A model generated the notes under the pieces. That model ran no database searches. It was given only the letters and a program-made list of their open reading frames with translations, and had not been told where the DNA came from. A program made the translations under genes and the position numbers. Shown one piece after another: positions 40,475 through 48,097 of a stretch of 50,130 nucleotides of DNA. The DNA is taken from contig DCDZ01000066.1 of the NCBI GenBank assembly GCA_002316675.1, positions 1-50,130 on the forward strand, read 5' to 3'. Each line of letters begins with the position of its first letter. The stretch's first letter is position 1. Source of the stretch: Tyzzerella sp. UBA1042. Its GTDB lineage: Bacteria; Bacillota; Clostridia; Lachnospirales; Anaerotignaceae.

Positions 40475-42073
40475 TTATACCATTTCTGAAAAAACAACAA
40501 TATCATTTTCTAAAAGGACAGTGTCTCCCTTTGGTATAACGATATTCTCCCCTCGTCTGATGACAGCGATACGCTCGTTCCCGGTAATGGCATCCACAAT
40601 AGATTTCCCACACCACCGTGTATTTTTTTTCACTCTCATTTCATATAAACTTAATCCTTCAATCTGTTTTGGAGATTTCCCGCTTAATATAAAAATATCT
40701 CCAGGCAAAATTTCTGTATCCCCATTGGGCATTACATTGTCCTGTTCCCGAATGATTAAAAGTAAAAAGGAATCCGGCGGCAACAAAATATCCTTCACCT
40801 TCTGGTGAATCCATTGGTGGTCAGAAGGTATGGCTAACTGTAAAAACTCAACAGGAAGCTCATCCATATAGTCATTAAAGGTACGCATAACATCTATATT
40901 GTTATCTGTCATATTTAGCTTTCTGGATACAAATGGAATCAATGTTCCTTGTATTAAAATAGAAAATAGTACGATGAAGTAGACAATATGAAAAATATCA
41001 TTTTGCATTGTCTTTGCATTGATGACTGCCATGATAGCGAAAACAATAGAGGCGGCACCACGCATACCGGCCCATGAAACCAGTAACTTTTGGCCCTTGG
41101 AGCTATGAAATGGCGTCAAAATTGTGTAAACGGCTATGGGACGGGCAACAAAGGTTAAAAATAGTGCGATTACCAAAGCCATTAATGCAACCTGAGGTAA
41201 TTGGGACGGAAAAGAGAGAAGCCCCAAAAGGAAAAATAAAACAATTTGCATCAAACCTGTTAAACCATCAAAAAAGTGTACAAGCTCAGACTTACCTTGT
41301 ATTCTGCTATTCCCCAAAATAATTCCTGTGATATATGCACTAAGATACCCATTTCCATTAAAAAATGTAGGAGCAGCATAGGAAATAATTGCAACCGCTA
41401 AAATGAAAATAGAATAAAATCCGGAGGAAGAAAGGGGGAATTTTTTAAAATATTGAAGGGTTAGGAAGGCGATCACTAAGCCAAAGATTCCACCAAAAAC
41501 GATTTGTGTAAAAATGAGATGAAGAAATTCCTGCGCCGAAGTATTTCCGTCCATAAAAGAAAGCATAATGATCGTCAACATATATGCAAAAGGATCGTTG
41601 CTCCCACTTTCAATTTCAAGAAGGGACGCCGTATGATCTCTAAGGTTTAGCCTTTTTGATCTTAAAATAGAGAATACCGAAGCGGCGTCCGTTGAGCTTA
41701 CAACTGCGCCGATCAAAAAGCTTTCCAAAATTGGAATTTTTACCACCAAATAACAAAATAATCCTACAAAGCCGGCCGTCAATATCGTACCCATAGAGGA
41801 GAGCAAAATTGCCTTTGTGGCAACGGGCCTTGCCTCATCCCATTTTGTGCCGAAGCCGCCGTAAAACATGATAAACAGAAGTGCCACAGAGCAAATCTGC
41901 TCTGCAAAATAATAATTACTAAAATTAATTTTTGCTATCCCATCGGACCCGAAGAACATACCCAACAAGATAAATATAAAGAGCACCGGCATACCGATTT
42001 TATTAGAAATTTTGTTTCCAAGTACACATACAATCATAATCAATGCAGCTAATAATAAATTTACAACCATCAT
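40475..42073 (-). CDS. K+/H+ (or Na+/H+) antiporter of the NhaP2/CvrA type
   Basis: The 532-residue protein has a CPA1-type exchanger domain of about 12 helices (1-390), with the ion-site motif SSTDAASVFSILR near 125-137 and GSNDPFAYMLT near 158-168. A cytoplasmic RCK_C/TrkA_C domain (about 440-530) follows. RCK_C domains of such exchangers bind nucleotides and, in Firmicutes, often cyclic di-AMP. The exchanger removes K+ or Na+ against protons and helps control turgor and pH. GGAGG precedes two adjacent ATGs. The gene has its own promoter and a leader with a nine-pair stem-loop. Confidence 0.88.
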   Translation of the reverse strand: MMVVNLLLAALIMIVCVLGNKISNKIGMPVLFIFILLGMFFGSDGIAKINFSNYYFAEQICSVALLFIMFYGGFGTKWDEARPVATKAILLSSMGTILTAGFVGLFCYLVVKIPILESFLIGAVVSSTDAASVFSILRSKRLNLRDHTASLLEIESGSNDPFAYMLTIIMLSFMDGNTSAQEFLHLIFTQIVFGGIFGLVIAFLTLQYFKKFPLSSSGFYSIFILAVAIISYAAPTFFNGNGYLSAYITGIILGNSRIQGKSELVHFFDGLTGLMQIVLFFLLGLLSFPSQLPQVALMALVIALFLTFVARPIAVYTILTPFHSSKGQKLLVSWAGMRGAASIVFAIMAVINAKTMQNDIFHIVYFIVLFSILIQGTLIPFVSRKLNMTDNNIDVMRTFNDYMDELPVEFLQLAIPSDHQWIHQKVKDILLPPDSFLLLIIREQDNVMPNGDTEILPGDIFILSGKSPKQIEGLSLYEMRVKKNTRWCGKSIVDAITGNERIAVIRRGENIVIPKGDTVLLENDIVVFSEMV

Positions 42074-42101
42074 TTCCTCCTATCAAACATTACATCATAC
42101 A

Positions 42102-42192
42102 TTGCCAAAGACAAATTGATATACTTTGGCAAGCATAAAAGTATTAATTTTTTTCATTCATTTATTATAACAAATACTGGTGATTATGTAAA
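42102..42192 (-). promoter_or_regulatory. Antiporter promoter and leader hairpin
   Basis: On the minus strand TTTACA (42187-42192) and TATAAT (42164-42169) are 17 bases apart. In the leader TTGCCAAAG (42124-42132 region) and CTTTGGCAA (42102-42110 region) form a perfect nine-pair stem with a 13-base loop, ending about 25 bases before the start codon. There is no T-run, so it is not a terminator. It may stabilise the mRNA or bind a regulator. Confidence 0.6.
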
Positions 42193-42436
42193 GCTAACTT
42201 TGCAGACCTATCCGTTAAAATTTATATACACCTTTACCAAGGTATTGAAAACACAAAAGGATTTTCATGCAGCCGCCTTGGAAAGCAGATACCTAAAAAT
42301 CCCCTTTTGTCCGCTGTTCTATAGAAAAACAAGCATATTTCTTTCGGAAACCGCCTTCACTTAAAAAAAAATTTCTAAAAAGACTTCCTTAACACCATCA
42401 AATTCTATTCCTTTGGTTATGTAACACTCTTTCTTC
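42193..42436. other. Gene-free stretch with interleaved inverted repeats
   Basis: Between the antiporter promoter and the phage-like genes I see no convincing gene. A region of about 70 bp holds nested repeats: CAAGG / CCTTG, GGTAT / ATACC, and ACAAAAGG-ATTTT against AAAATCCCCTTTTGT. The last pair would form a long imperfect stem on either strand. It could be the terminator region of the leftward phage-like genes, or debris of a mobile element end. Confidence 0.3.
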
Positions 42437-42832
42437 TCACCTTTTTTTATCCAAAATACTAAAAAATTTTCTTCGGGCTGCATAAAAACCGGCTCTGCTA
42501 AAAGGCATATCTAAATATTCATAGGGAATGCCTTCCGTTACATTTTTTAATAGAAATGGATAATATTCTCCGTCTGTCTCAAGGGCCGCTTGCTCAATCA
42601 TCTGAATTTCGGAAGTAAGCTGCGCTTTTTTAACCCCAACATTTCCGGTCCGATCAGAAGGCAGGCCTCCCCTTCTCGCCCCAAGCTGGGGGGAAGACAA
42701 CTCTGTCACTGCCTGCAGGCGTTTTTGTTTTTCTTTATACTGTCTGCAAAAATATTTCAATTCACGATAACGGTTATCGGAAATATCATACTCTAAAAGC
42801 CGCAAATTCCTTTCTTTTGCCACGTGCCTCAC
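42437..42832 (-). CDS. Phage-like regulator, ArpU/late-control type
   Basis: The 131-residue protein resembles small phage transcription factors of the ArpU/sigma-like late-control kind. It has an N-terminal YDISDNRYRELKYFCRQYKEK segment, a variable middle and a C-terminal helix-turn-helix-like part, IIEQ-type helix followed by NVTEGIPYEYLDMPFSRAGFYAARRKFF. Such proteins switch on late genes in Gram-positive phages. The middle contains a glycine/arginine-rich stretch (SPQLGARRGGLPSDRTG). The GTG start overlaps the upstream stop by four bases, and a second GTG three codons later with GAGGTGAG is equally likely. No structural phage genes follow, so it may be an orphan. Confidence 0.6.
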   Translation of the reverse strand: MRHVAKERNLRLLEYDISDNRYRELKYFCRQYKEKQKRLQAVTELSSPQLGARRGGLPSDRTGNVGVKKAQLTSEIQMIEQAALETDGEYYPFLLKNVTEGIPYEYLDMPFSRAGFYAARRKFFSILDKKR

Positions 42833-43008
42833 CTCTTAATTTTGTTTAGCTTCTGTCGTTTGTATCGCTCTACTTCATCATCTAGCAGAATGCGTTGCAT
42901 TTTGCGCTTGTCCAATTCTACCCGCTCCTCCCTGTATTGGCGGCAATTTGCATGGCAAAGCGGATGACGCTCTTGGCAATGGTGGCAGCAAGTAATTTTA
43001 TAGCACAT
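42829..43008 (-). CDS. Small cysteine/histidine zinc-finger-like phage protein
   Basis: The 59-residue protein begins MCYKITCCHHCQERHPLCHANCRQYREER, with the CxxC and CHxxC pairs of a small zinc-binding module, then a basic helix (EVERYKRQKLNKIK). Short proteins of this sort recur in the early regions of clostridial prophages. GGAGGG precedes the ATG. It overlaps the ArpU-like gene by four bases, so the two form an operon. Confidence 0.6.
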   Translation of the reverse strand: MCYKITCCHHCQERHPLCHANCRQYREERVELDKRKMQRILLDDEVERYKRQKLNKIKR

Positions 43009-43139
43009 CACAATCCCTCCCTATTGAAAAATACGCACCATTTGCGAACTATATACCATAGAAATGATTGAAAGACAACAAATACCCCATTGTACATGGA
43101 AATAACGGTAGCTTCCTTTCGTTTTTCTCCACACCACAT
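43008..43139 (-). CDS. Possible 43-residue ORF coupled to the zinc-finger gene
   Basis: The frame from ATG 43139 encodes 43 residues (MWCGEKRKEATVISMYNGVF..., ending FFNREGL). GGGGAGG lies 11 bases upstream, a little far. Its stop overlaps the ATG of the next gene in TGATG, as in coupled phage operons. I recognise no domain. It may be a real small protein or only a chance frame. Confidence 0.3.
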   Translation of the reverse strand: MWCGEKRKEATVISMYNGVFVVFQSFLWYIVRKWCVFFNREGL

Positions 43140-43227
43140 TTTTATTTTAGCCTCCCCTGCCTGATAAATTTTTCCTCCGCACTATGTCTGCATCACTGTT
43201 TTCGTTTTTGCAAACTTCCTAATACAT

Positions 43228-43395
43228 TTATACATATCTGTGCGTGATGCATTGGTCGCATCCAATCCAATTTATTCCAACATAATATTTTATTTCATAA
43301 TATACTGCACCGCAATTTGGGCAGGCTTCCGTCTTTTGTTCGCAATTGCCGCATCCATCACATATTTTTTTCTCTTTCTTGCATAGATAAGCCAT
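43228..43395 (-). CDS. Small zinc-ribbon protein, 55 residues
   Basis: A short frame begins at ATG 43395 with GGGGAG five bases upstream. It encodes a 55-residue protein with cysteines at 5, 12, 15, 18, 25, 28, 46 and 49, arranged as CDGCGNC, CPNCG and CDQC. Four closely spaced cysteine pairs imply one or two bound zinc ions (or a cluster). It reads in the same direction as the phage-like genes below it and lies 100 bp after an operator copy, so it probably belongs to the phage-type early operon. Specific function is unknown. Confidence 0.6.
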   Translation of the reverse strand: MAYLCKKEKKICDGCGNCEQKTEACPNCGAVYYEIKYYVGINWIGCDQCITHRYV

Positions 43396-43494
43396 CTTTT
43401 CTCCCCATTTTTCCCCATAATTTACCTGTCGAATGAAACCAAAGCTTCATATGTCGTGAAACTCTCTCTGATCGAAAGAATTCCCTTCCTAATT

Positions 43495-43511
43495 GTCGCA
43501 CTATGTGCGAC
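43495..43511. promoter_or_regulatory. Phage-switch operator copy 1
   Basis: The perfect palindrome GTCGCA-CTATG-TGCGAC lies at the 3' end of the Cro-like gene, upstream of the zinc-ribbon gene. It is identical in its arms to the copy at the cro promoter, so the small gene operon below is likely under the same repressor. Confidence 0.7.
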
Positions 43512-43720
43512 TATCCTGCAAAAAAAATTTTAATCGCCTCCTCACCCTCTAATTTTAGTAATTGTACCAAAATATTGGCTTCTTTTATTGTAAAGCAATT
43601 CCCAGTTTCCTCTAGTTTTCCACAGAAACCTCCTTTGCTCATCCCTAGCTTTTCAGCTATTTCCTCCTCCGTAAATCCCTTTGTTACAATTTCTTCCCGT
43701 AGTTTTTGCAAATTTACCAT
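43511..43720 (-). CDS. Cro-like small XRE/DUF739-type DNA-binding protein
   Basis: The 69-residue protein is a single helix-turn-helix domain (EEEIAEKLGMSKGGFCGKLEETGNCFTIKEANILVQLLKL). It resembles the Cro-type proteins of Gram-positive temperate phages. AAGGAGG lies eight bases before the ATG. It is divergent from the CI-like gene, and an operator sits between its promoter and ribosome site. It should oppose the CI-like repressor in choosing between lysogenic and lytic states, or in a domesticated setting act as its counter-regulator. Confidence 0.8.
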   Translation of the reverse strand: MVNLQKLREEIVTKGFTEEEIAEKLGMSKGGFCGKLEETGNCFTIKEANILVQLLKLEGEEAIKIFFAG

Positions 43721-43735
43721 ACTATCGCCTCCTTA

Positions 43736-43787
43736 GTCGCATTATATGCGACAATTAAATACTAACGAACTATTGTAGAAAAGTCAA
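43736..43787 (-). promoter_or_regulatory. cro-like promoter with operator copy 2
   Basis: TTGACT (43782-43787) and TAGTAT (43759-43764) are 17 bases apart on the minus strand. The palindrome GTCGCA-TTATA-TGCGAC (43736-43752) covers the transcript start and abuts the ribosome site at 43728-43734. Binding here would shut off the cro-like gene. Confidence 0.75.
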
Positions 43788-43812
43788 CCTTTTTTGCATT
43801 ATTTTGTTATAT

Positions 43813-43874
43813 ATCGCATTTTACGCAACATTTTCGCTGTATTCTATTGCGCATATGCGATTTTCTGCTATACT
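43813..43874 (+). promoter_or_regulatory. CI-like promoter with operator copies 3 and 4
   Basis: TTGCGC (43847-43852) and TATACT (43869-43874) are 16 bases apart. An imperfect copy, ATCGCA-TTTTA-CGCAAC (43813-43829), lies upstream. A related palindrome, TTGCGCATATGCGAT (43847-43861), overlaps the -35. The graded quality of sites is what one expects for an autoregulated phage repressor. Confidence 0.65.
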
Positions 43875-43908
43875 TATCTTAATGTTTCTTTGAATGGAGG
43901 TTATAAAA

Positions 43909-44387
43909 TGAGTGTTGGTCAAAGAATAAAAGAATGCAGAATAAAGATGGGAATTACCGTAGATGAGCTGGCCGCAAAATTAAAGAAAAACCGCGCCACC
44001 GTTTATCGTTACGAAAAGGGAGATATTGAAAACCTACCTATTACAATATTGGAGCCCATTGCAAACGCATTGAATACTTCGCCAGCCTTTTTGATGGGCT
44101 GGACAGAAAACAGCAGCCCTTTCACCCAACGGGAAAGTATGCCTGCAAATACGCAAGAGCTCTTTGTTCCTACAAAGCAAGAGTTGGAATTGCTCATGGC
44201 CTATCGTAACCAACCCAATATGCAAGCAGCTGTCAATCGGCTTTTGGGTATTTCCCATATGCATCATGTGGAGGGCAAGGTTGCCGCAAGAGGCTTTCAA
44301 GAAAAAGAGATTCGCAAGGATACAGAAAAAACCTTTGATGAAATCAAAGAAATTTTGGACGACGCCGCAGAAGACATTGAGTATTAA
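43909..44387 (+). CDS. CI/ImmR-like XRE repressor
   Basis: The start is at ATG 43909 with GGAGG eight bases upstream (159 residues). The longer frame runs through the operator region. The N-terminal XRE helix-turn-helix (about 5-60: MGITVDELAAKLKKNRATVYRYEKGDIENLPITILEPIANAL) is followed by a linker and a helical tail without a LexA-type Ser/Lys protease. A repressor lacking self-cleavage, followed by an ImmA/IrrE peptidase gene, matches the ImmR/ImmA pairs of ICEBs1 and related phages, where ImmA cuts the repressor on DNA damage. Confidence 0.85.
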
Positions 44388-44488
44388 TTTTATTTAAATT
44401 CTAAGACATATTGCCTTCAAAAATCTTATATTTACTTGCTTTTATAAACAGTATACTTTGATAAAAACTATGAAAAGGAGTGTTATCA

Positions 44489-45085
44489 TTGAAGTACAGT
44501 TTATATCAGCAGGCCAGAGATCTTTCTTGGAAGGTAATACAAGAAAAGGGGATCCAATGCTTGCCCGTCAATCTTGGAGAAATTTGCAGACACTACCAAA
44601 TTAAAACCATTCCCTATTCCAAGTTTACCCTATGGGAATTGGTAGATACACAAGCAAAAAAGGGGGATGGATTCTCTTTAAAAATGGGAGAGCAGTATTA
44701 CATTGTTTTTAACCATGCAATCTCCCATTCGGGACGAATCCGTTTCACAATCGCCCACGAGATCGGTCACATTCTCTTGGGACACGTGGAAAAAGTCACC
44801 TTTTACCGCAACAGCGAAATAGATTCTGATACAAATGAACAGGAGTTTCAAGCAAATGTTTTTGCAAGAGACCTTCTCATGCCCGCCACAGTGCTCTCTG
44901 CCTTGGGCTTGGAATCGGCCGAAGAAATTTCCGCCCTTTGCGGGGTGAGTATGCAGTCAGCCAAAATCAGAGCCTTGCGTCTGACTGAATTAAATTTACG
45001 AAATCGGTTTCACTTGCACCCCTTGGAGCGGGCTGTTGCAGCACAGTTTGCCAACTATATTCAATCCATGAAATCCAAAAAATAA
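44489..45085 (+). CDS. ImmA/IrrE-family metallopeptidase
   Basis: The start is placed at TTG 44489 with AAAGGAG eight bases upstream (198 residues). The zinc site HEIGH is at 90-94, with the downstream acidic ligand in the EQEFQANVFARDLLMP segment typical of the family (DUF955). ImmA enzymes cleave the cognate XRE repressor and so release the element. It is 100 bp after the CI-like gene in the same direction. A C-terminal helix-turn-helix-like piece (LGLESAEEISALCGVSMQSAKIRALRL) is also usual. No excision genes or integrase are in view. Confidence 0.9.
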   Translation: MKYSLYQQARDLSWKVIQEKGIQCLPVNLGEICRHYQIKTIPYSKFTLWELVDTQAKKGDGFSLKMGEQYYIVFNHAISHSGRIRFTIAHEIGHILLGHVEKVTFYRNSEIDSDTNEQEFQANVFARDLLMPATVLSALGLESAEEISALCGVSMQSAKIRALRLTELNLRNRFHLHPLERAVAAQFANYIQSMKSKK

Positions 45086-45178
45086 AAAAAGAAACTCCAA
45101 TTTTATAGCCCCGTAAGGAAGGGACGGTGCTTCCTTTGAAACGCATTCATGCTACTTAGGAATGCCGGCATAAAAATG

Positions 45179-45226
45179 CCCCCTTGTGTCAGTAAATTTT
45201 ACTGTTCCACAAGGGGGTGTTTTTTC
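45179..45226. terminator. Bidirectional terminator between immA and the chemoreceptor
   Basis: CCCCCTTGTG (45179-45188) and CACAAGGGGG (45208-45217) form a ten-pair stem around an inner AGTAAATTTTACT palindrome, followed by a T-run. A smaller hairpin, GGCAT-AAAA-ATGCC, overlaps its left side and gives a T-run for the minus-strand gene. The piece 45086-45178 shows a further short hairpin, AAGGAAG / CTTCCTT, and nothing else I can name. Confidence 0.8.
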
Positions 45227-45280
45227 AGTCAAACGCACCGTTGGCTTTTCTATACAACAATATCTGTTCTAACAACGAAA

Positions 45281-47107
45281 TCAATATTTCATCTGTTGGC
45301 TCTGGAAAGAATTTTCGTCGGGCACTTCTTTCAAACCCTCTGTAGTCCTATCTATGTCAACCGTATCCTTCAGCTGAAACCTTCCAATCAATTCCTTCAA
45401 CATGAGAGACTGTCCGGAAAGTTCCTCGCTTGCCGCAGCACTCTCTTCAGCAGTTGCAGAATTTGTTTGAACCACAACAGCGATTTGCTCAACCCCTATA
45501 TTAACCTGATCGATAGAAGTTGCTTGCTCCTTGCTGGCATCGGCGATATACTGTACGATTTCTGCGGTTTTCTCTGCATTTTTCACAACATCTTCCAACA
45601 CCGCAACCGTTTCGTTTACATTGGTTGCCCCTAGCTCCACAGCTCGTACAGATTTTTCAATCAACGCTGCCGTATTTTTTGCGCTCTCCGCCGATTTTCC
45701 TGCCAAATTACGCACTTCATCCGCCACAACAGCGAATCCTTTTCCTGCTTCTCCTGCTCTGGCTGCCTCAACGGCGGCATTTAATGCCAAAATATTGGTT
45801 TGAAAAGCAATATCTTCTATGGACTTTATAATTTTCCCGATTTCCCTAGAGGTGTCACTAATTTCATCCATAGAGTGGACCATTTCATTCATCTGCACCT
45901 TGCCGCGGTTGATGGCATCCATGGAAACAGCAGAAACCCTTTTCGCTTCATCTGCATTTTTCATGGTTTCGCCGCTATGGCCGGAAACCTCATTCATCGA
46001 AGCGGACAACTCTTCTATGGAGCTCGCCTGCTCCGTAGCGCCCTGAGAAAGAGCCTGCGCCCCTGCGGCAACTTGCTCGGAACCGCTGGCCACTTGCACC
46101 GCCGCAATGTTGATCTGCACCATTGTTTCATTGAGCATATCGGCAGTGTCGGTTAAGGCTTGCTTTACCTTCGCAAAATCGCCTTCATAGGTATTGCGGA
46201 AGGTCAATTTTAAGTTTCCTTTTCCCAGTTCTTCTAATAAATAAGAAATTTCATCGATATATTGTATGTAGGTTTTTAGCCTTTCAATGAAAATATCCAA
46301 GGAATTGGCCAATTGGCCTACCTCATCCTTGCTGTCAATATCAATACTTTCCTCCAAATTTCCGGCAGCCAAGGATTGTGTAACCCGATTCAGCTTCCCG
46401 AGGGGTTGTGTAATACTTAGCACAATATAAGCGCCCAGAGAACAGCAGACTGCCACACAAACAAGCACAACGAGGAGCAAGCCAAAAATCGACTTTTGTA
46501 TGTCCCCTTCAATGATTGCATTGGCATCAGCAATATAGGTATCTATATGATCAGTGTAATTGCCTGTTCCTAAAATTAAATCAAAGGGTGCAAAATATGC
46601 GGAATATCCCCGTTTAGGCAATGCTTCCGTTCCTCCCGCTTTGGGAAAAACAAAATCTGTATAGCCGCCGCCGTTCATGGCCTGCTCTTTGATCACCTGA
46701 ATAAAAGGAAATCCCGCGGCATCCTTTGCATCCTTACGGTTGGTTCCCTCCGTATCATTCCCCAGCAGGACCACGCAGGTTCCATCAGCCTTGTCGCCCC
46801 AAAAATATCCGTCGGTGCCATATCTCATATTACGCAGTATATCCAGCCCGATTTTTTCTGCTTCCTCTTTTGTATACACACCTTCCAGATGTGCATTGTA
46901 AACACTTTGCAGCATGGATACCGCACTTTCCACTTGCCCTTTTATCTGCTGATCAAACTCGGTGCGGGTTTCTTCCTCCAAGGTTGTCAGAAAGGTTTGT
47001 TTCTGCTCTTCCATTTTCAAAATCGCCATTCCTGCAACCCCAGCGCCGGAAAGCACTAATAGAAGCAAAAGAATCGCCATTTTGGTCTTGATTTTTAATG
47101 ATTTCAA
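45281..47107 (-). CDS. Methyl-accepting chemotaxis protein with single Cache sensor
   Basis: The start is placed at TTG 47107 with AAGGAGGGG upstream (609 residues). The longest frame runs 49 codons further through the promoter leader. A first helix (about 8-28), an extracellular sCache_2 domain (about 35-185: GYFWGDKADGTCVVLL and the GTGNYTDHI ending), a second helix (about 195-218), a HAMP domain (about 220-275) and a cytoplasmic signalling domain with the conserved hairpin tip EDIAFQTNILALNAAVEAARAGEAGKGFAVVADEVR follow. It would pass ligand signals to CheA/CheW. sCache_2 ligands are often small carboxylates. The last residues do not match the CheR-binding NWETF tether. Confidence 0.93.
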   Translation of the reverse strand: MKSLKIKTKMAILLLLLVLSGAGVAGMAILKMEEQKQTFLTTLEEETRTEFDQQIKGQVESAVSMLQSVYNAHLEGVYTKEEAEKIGLDILRNMRYGTDGYFWGDKADGTCVVLLGNDTEGTNRKDAKDAAGFPFIQVIKEQAMNGGGYTDFVFPKAGGTEALPKRGYSAYFAPFDLILGTGNYTDHIDTYIADANAIIEGDIQKSIFGLLLVVLVCVAVCCSLGAYIVLSITQPLGKLNRVTQSLAAGNLEESIDIDSKDEVGQLANSLDIFIERLKTYIQYIDEISYLLEELGKGNLKLTFRNTYEGDFAKVKQALTDTADMLNETMVQINIAAVQVASGSEQVAAGAQALSQGATEQASSIEELSASMNEVSGHSGETMKNADEAKRVSAVSMDAINRGKVQMNEMVHSMDEISDTSREIGKIIKSIEDIAFQTNILALNAAVEAARAGEAGKGFAVVADEVRNLAGKSAESAKNTAALIEKSVRAVELGATNVNETVAVLEDVVKNAEKTAEIVQYIADASKEQATSIDQVNIGVEQIAVVVQTNSATAEESAAASEELSGQSLMLKELIGRFQLKDTVDIDRTTEGLKEVPDENSFQSQQMKY

Positions 47108-47240
47108 ATTACCCCTCCTTTTTTCTTGTACAAATATGCATGAAAATGCAGCAATAGAACAGTGTTGCGCCCAGAAAGCAACGGTTTTTGATAACTTTTT
47201 AGCATATATTTCGTATATAAAAAATATATATTTAATAAAA

Positions 47241-47268
47241 ATTATATCATGCATTTTCTGATTTGCAA
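47241..47268 (-). promoter_or_regulatory. Promoter of the chemoreceptor gene
   Basis: On the minus strand TTGCAA (47263-47268) and TATAAT (47241-47246) are 16 bases apart. This gives a leader of about 125 nt, in which I see no riboswitch. No sigma-D-type motility promoter (TAAA / GCCGATAA) was seen. The 47269-47500 stretch is very AT-rich and holds only the weak promoter region of the divergent gene (TATACT at 47479-47484). Confidence 0.55.
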
Positions 47269-47527
47269 CATTTATTTTACTTTTTACGCAAAAATTTCAA
47301 TTATTTTTGATTATTATTGTAAGTAATTCCTATAAAAAATAATATAGCATAGTTCAAAAGCGGATGATTATATTTCATATAGAAAAAAACAAGTTTTATT
47401 TCTATATATACAATATTTTTTAAAAATACATCCTTTCCTTCTCTTTATAAATTTATTTCTTTTTCATTTTTTTCATGGTATACTTTTTATAAATATCATT
47501 GTACAGTGAATGAGAAGAGGTGTATCT

Positions 47528-48016
47528 ATGCTGAGTGAATATATCGGTATTATTGGTGCGGTTGCCGGCTCCGTCAGCACACTTGTGGTTACGGAATGTA
47601 TTCGTCATTTTGGCAGTGTCAAGATCTTCCCCAGCGATATTCGGATTAAATATCATATGAACAGCAATTTTAACAATTCCATTTATGAAGAGGTGAAACA
47701 GCCTTTTCGTCTCGGCTATGACTTAGAAATTTATAACAGCAGCAGTGTTCCTCAAATTTTACATGAGTTTAAGCTGGTTTTTTATAAAGGTAGTACCCAC
47801 GTACATGAAGACCGTCCAAAATCCGATGGGCATATTCTGAGCATTGGCCCGAAAGGAATCCTTTCCCTTACGCAAGTTTACGATATAGACGATGCGAATA
47901 ATATACTGGTGGGTATAACAAAAATTATTTTGAAGTATAAAACCTCGGGGCTGCGCAGCCGTAAATTTGTTTTGTATGACGGGCGGCCTCTCTATCCGGA
48001 CACCGGTAAGAAATGA
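47528..48016 (+). CDS. Membrane-anchored protein of unknown function
   Basis: I do not recognise this 162-residue protein. It begins at ATG 47528 with AAGAGGTG upstream and has one N-terminal membrane helix (about 5-24: IGIIGAVAGSVSTLVVTECI), with the rest probably cytoplasmic and rich in beta strands. The sequence FRLGYDLEIYNSSSVPQILHEFKLVFYKG looks like one half of an immunoglobulin-like or sensor beta sandwich. It is divergent from the chemoreceptor gene and monocistronic. Similar short proteins occur in Firmicutes as uncharacterised families. Confidence 0.7.
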   Translation: MLSEYIGIIGAVAGSVSTLVVTECIRHFGSVKIFPSDIRIKYHMNSNFNNSIYEEVKQPFRLGYDLEIYNSSSVPQILHEFKLVFYKGSTHVHEDRPKSDGHILSIGPKGILSLTQVYDIDDANNILVGITKIILKYKTSGLRSRKFVLYDGRPLYPDTGKK

Positions 48017-48032
48017 TTCATCGCAGCGATAT

Positions 48033-48070
48033 AAAAAGCCTTTAAAACACACTGTTTTAAAGGCTTTTTT
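48033..48070. terminator. Bidirectional terminator after the unknown gene and panC
   Basis: AAAGCCTTTAAAACA and TGTTTTAAAGGCTTT form a 15-pair stem with a CAC loop, followed by a T-run. On the other strand the flanking A-run gives the T-run for panC (stop at 48098). Confidence 0.85.
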
Positions 48071-48097
48071 GTCAATATCAGTCTCGCTCCAAGACTC

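Noticed and set aside
42116..42364. An 82-codon plus-strand frame upstream of the phage-like genes
   Set aside because: It begins within the antiporter leader hairpin, has no ribosome site and runs through inverted repeats. No recognisable protein pattern.
43012..43500. Possible attachment site for the phage-type element
   Set aside because: I looked for long direct repeats between the flanks (42.2-43.5 and 45.1-45.3 kb) and for a tRNA 3' end, and saw neither by eye.
45086..45178. A GAAACGCATTC-like stretch recalling a cyclic-di-GMP riboswitch
   Set aside because: It lies downstream of both converging genes, and the tetraloop, receptor and conserved joining sequences are absent. Terminator hairpins explain it better.
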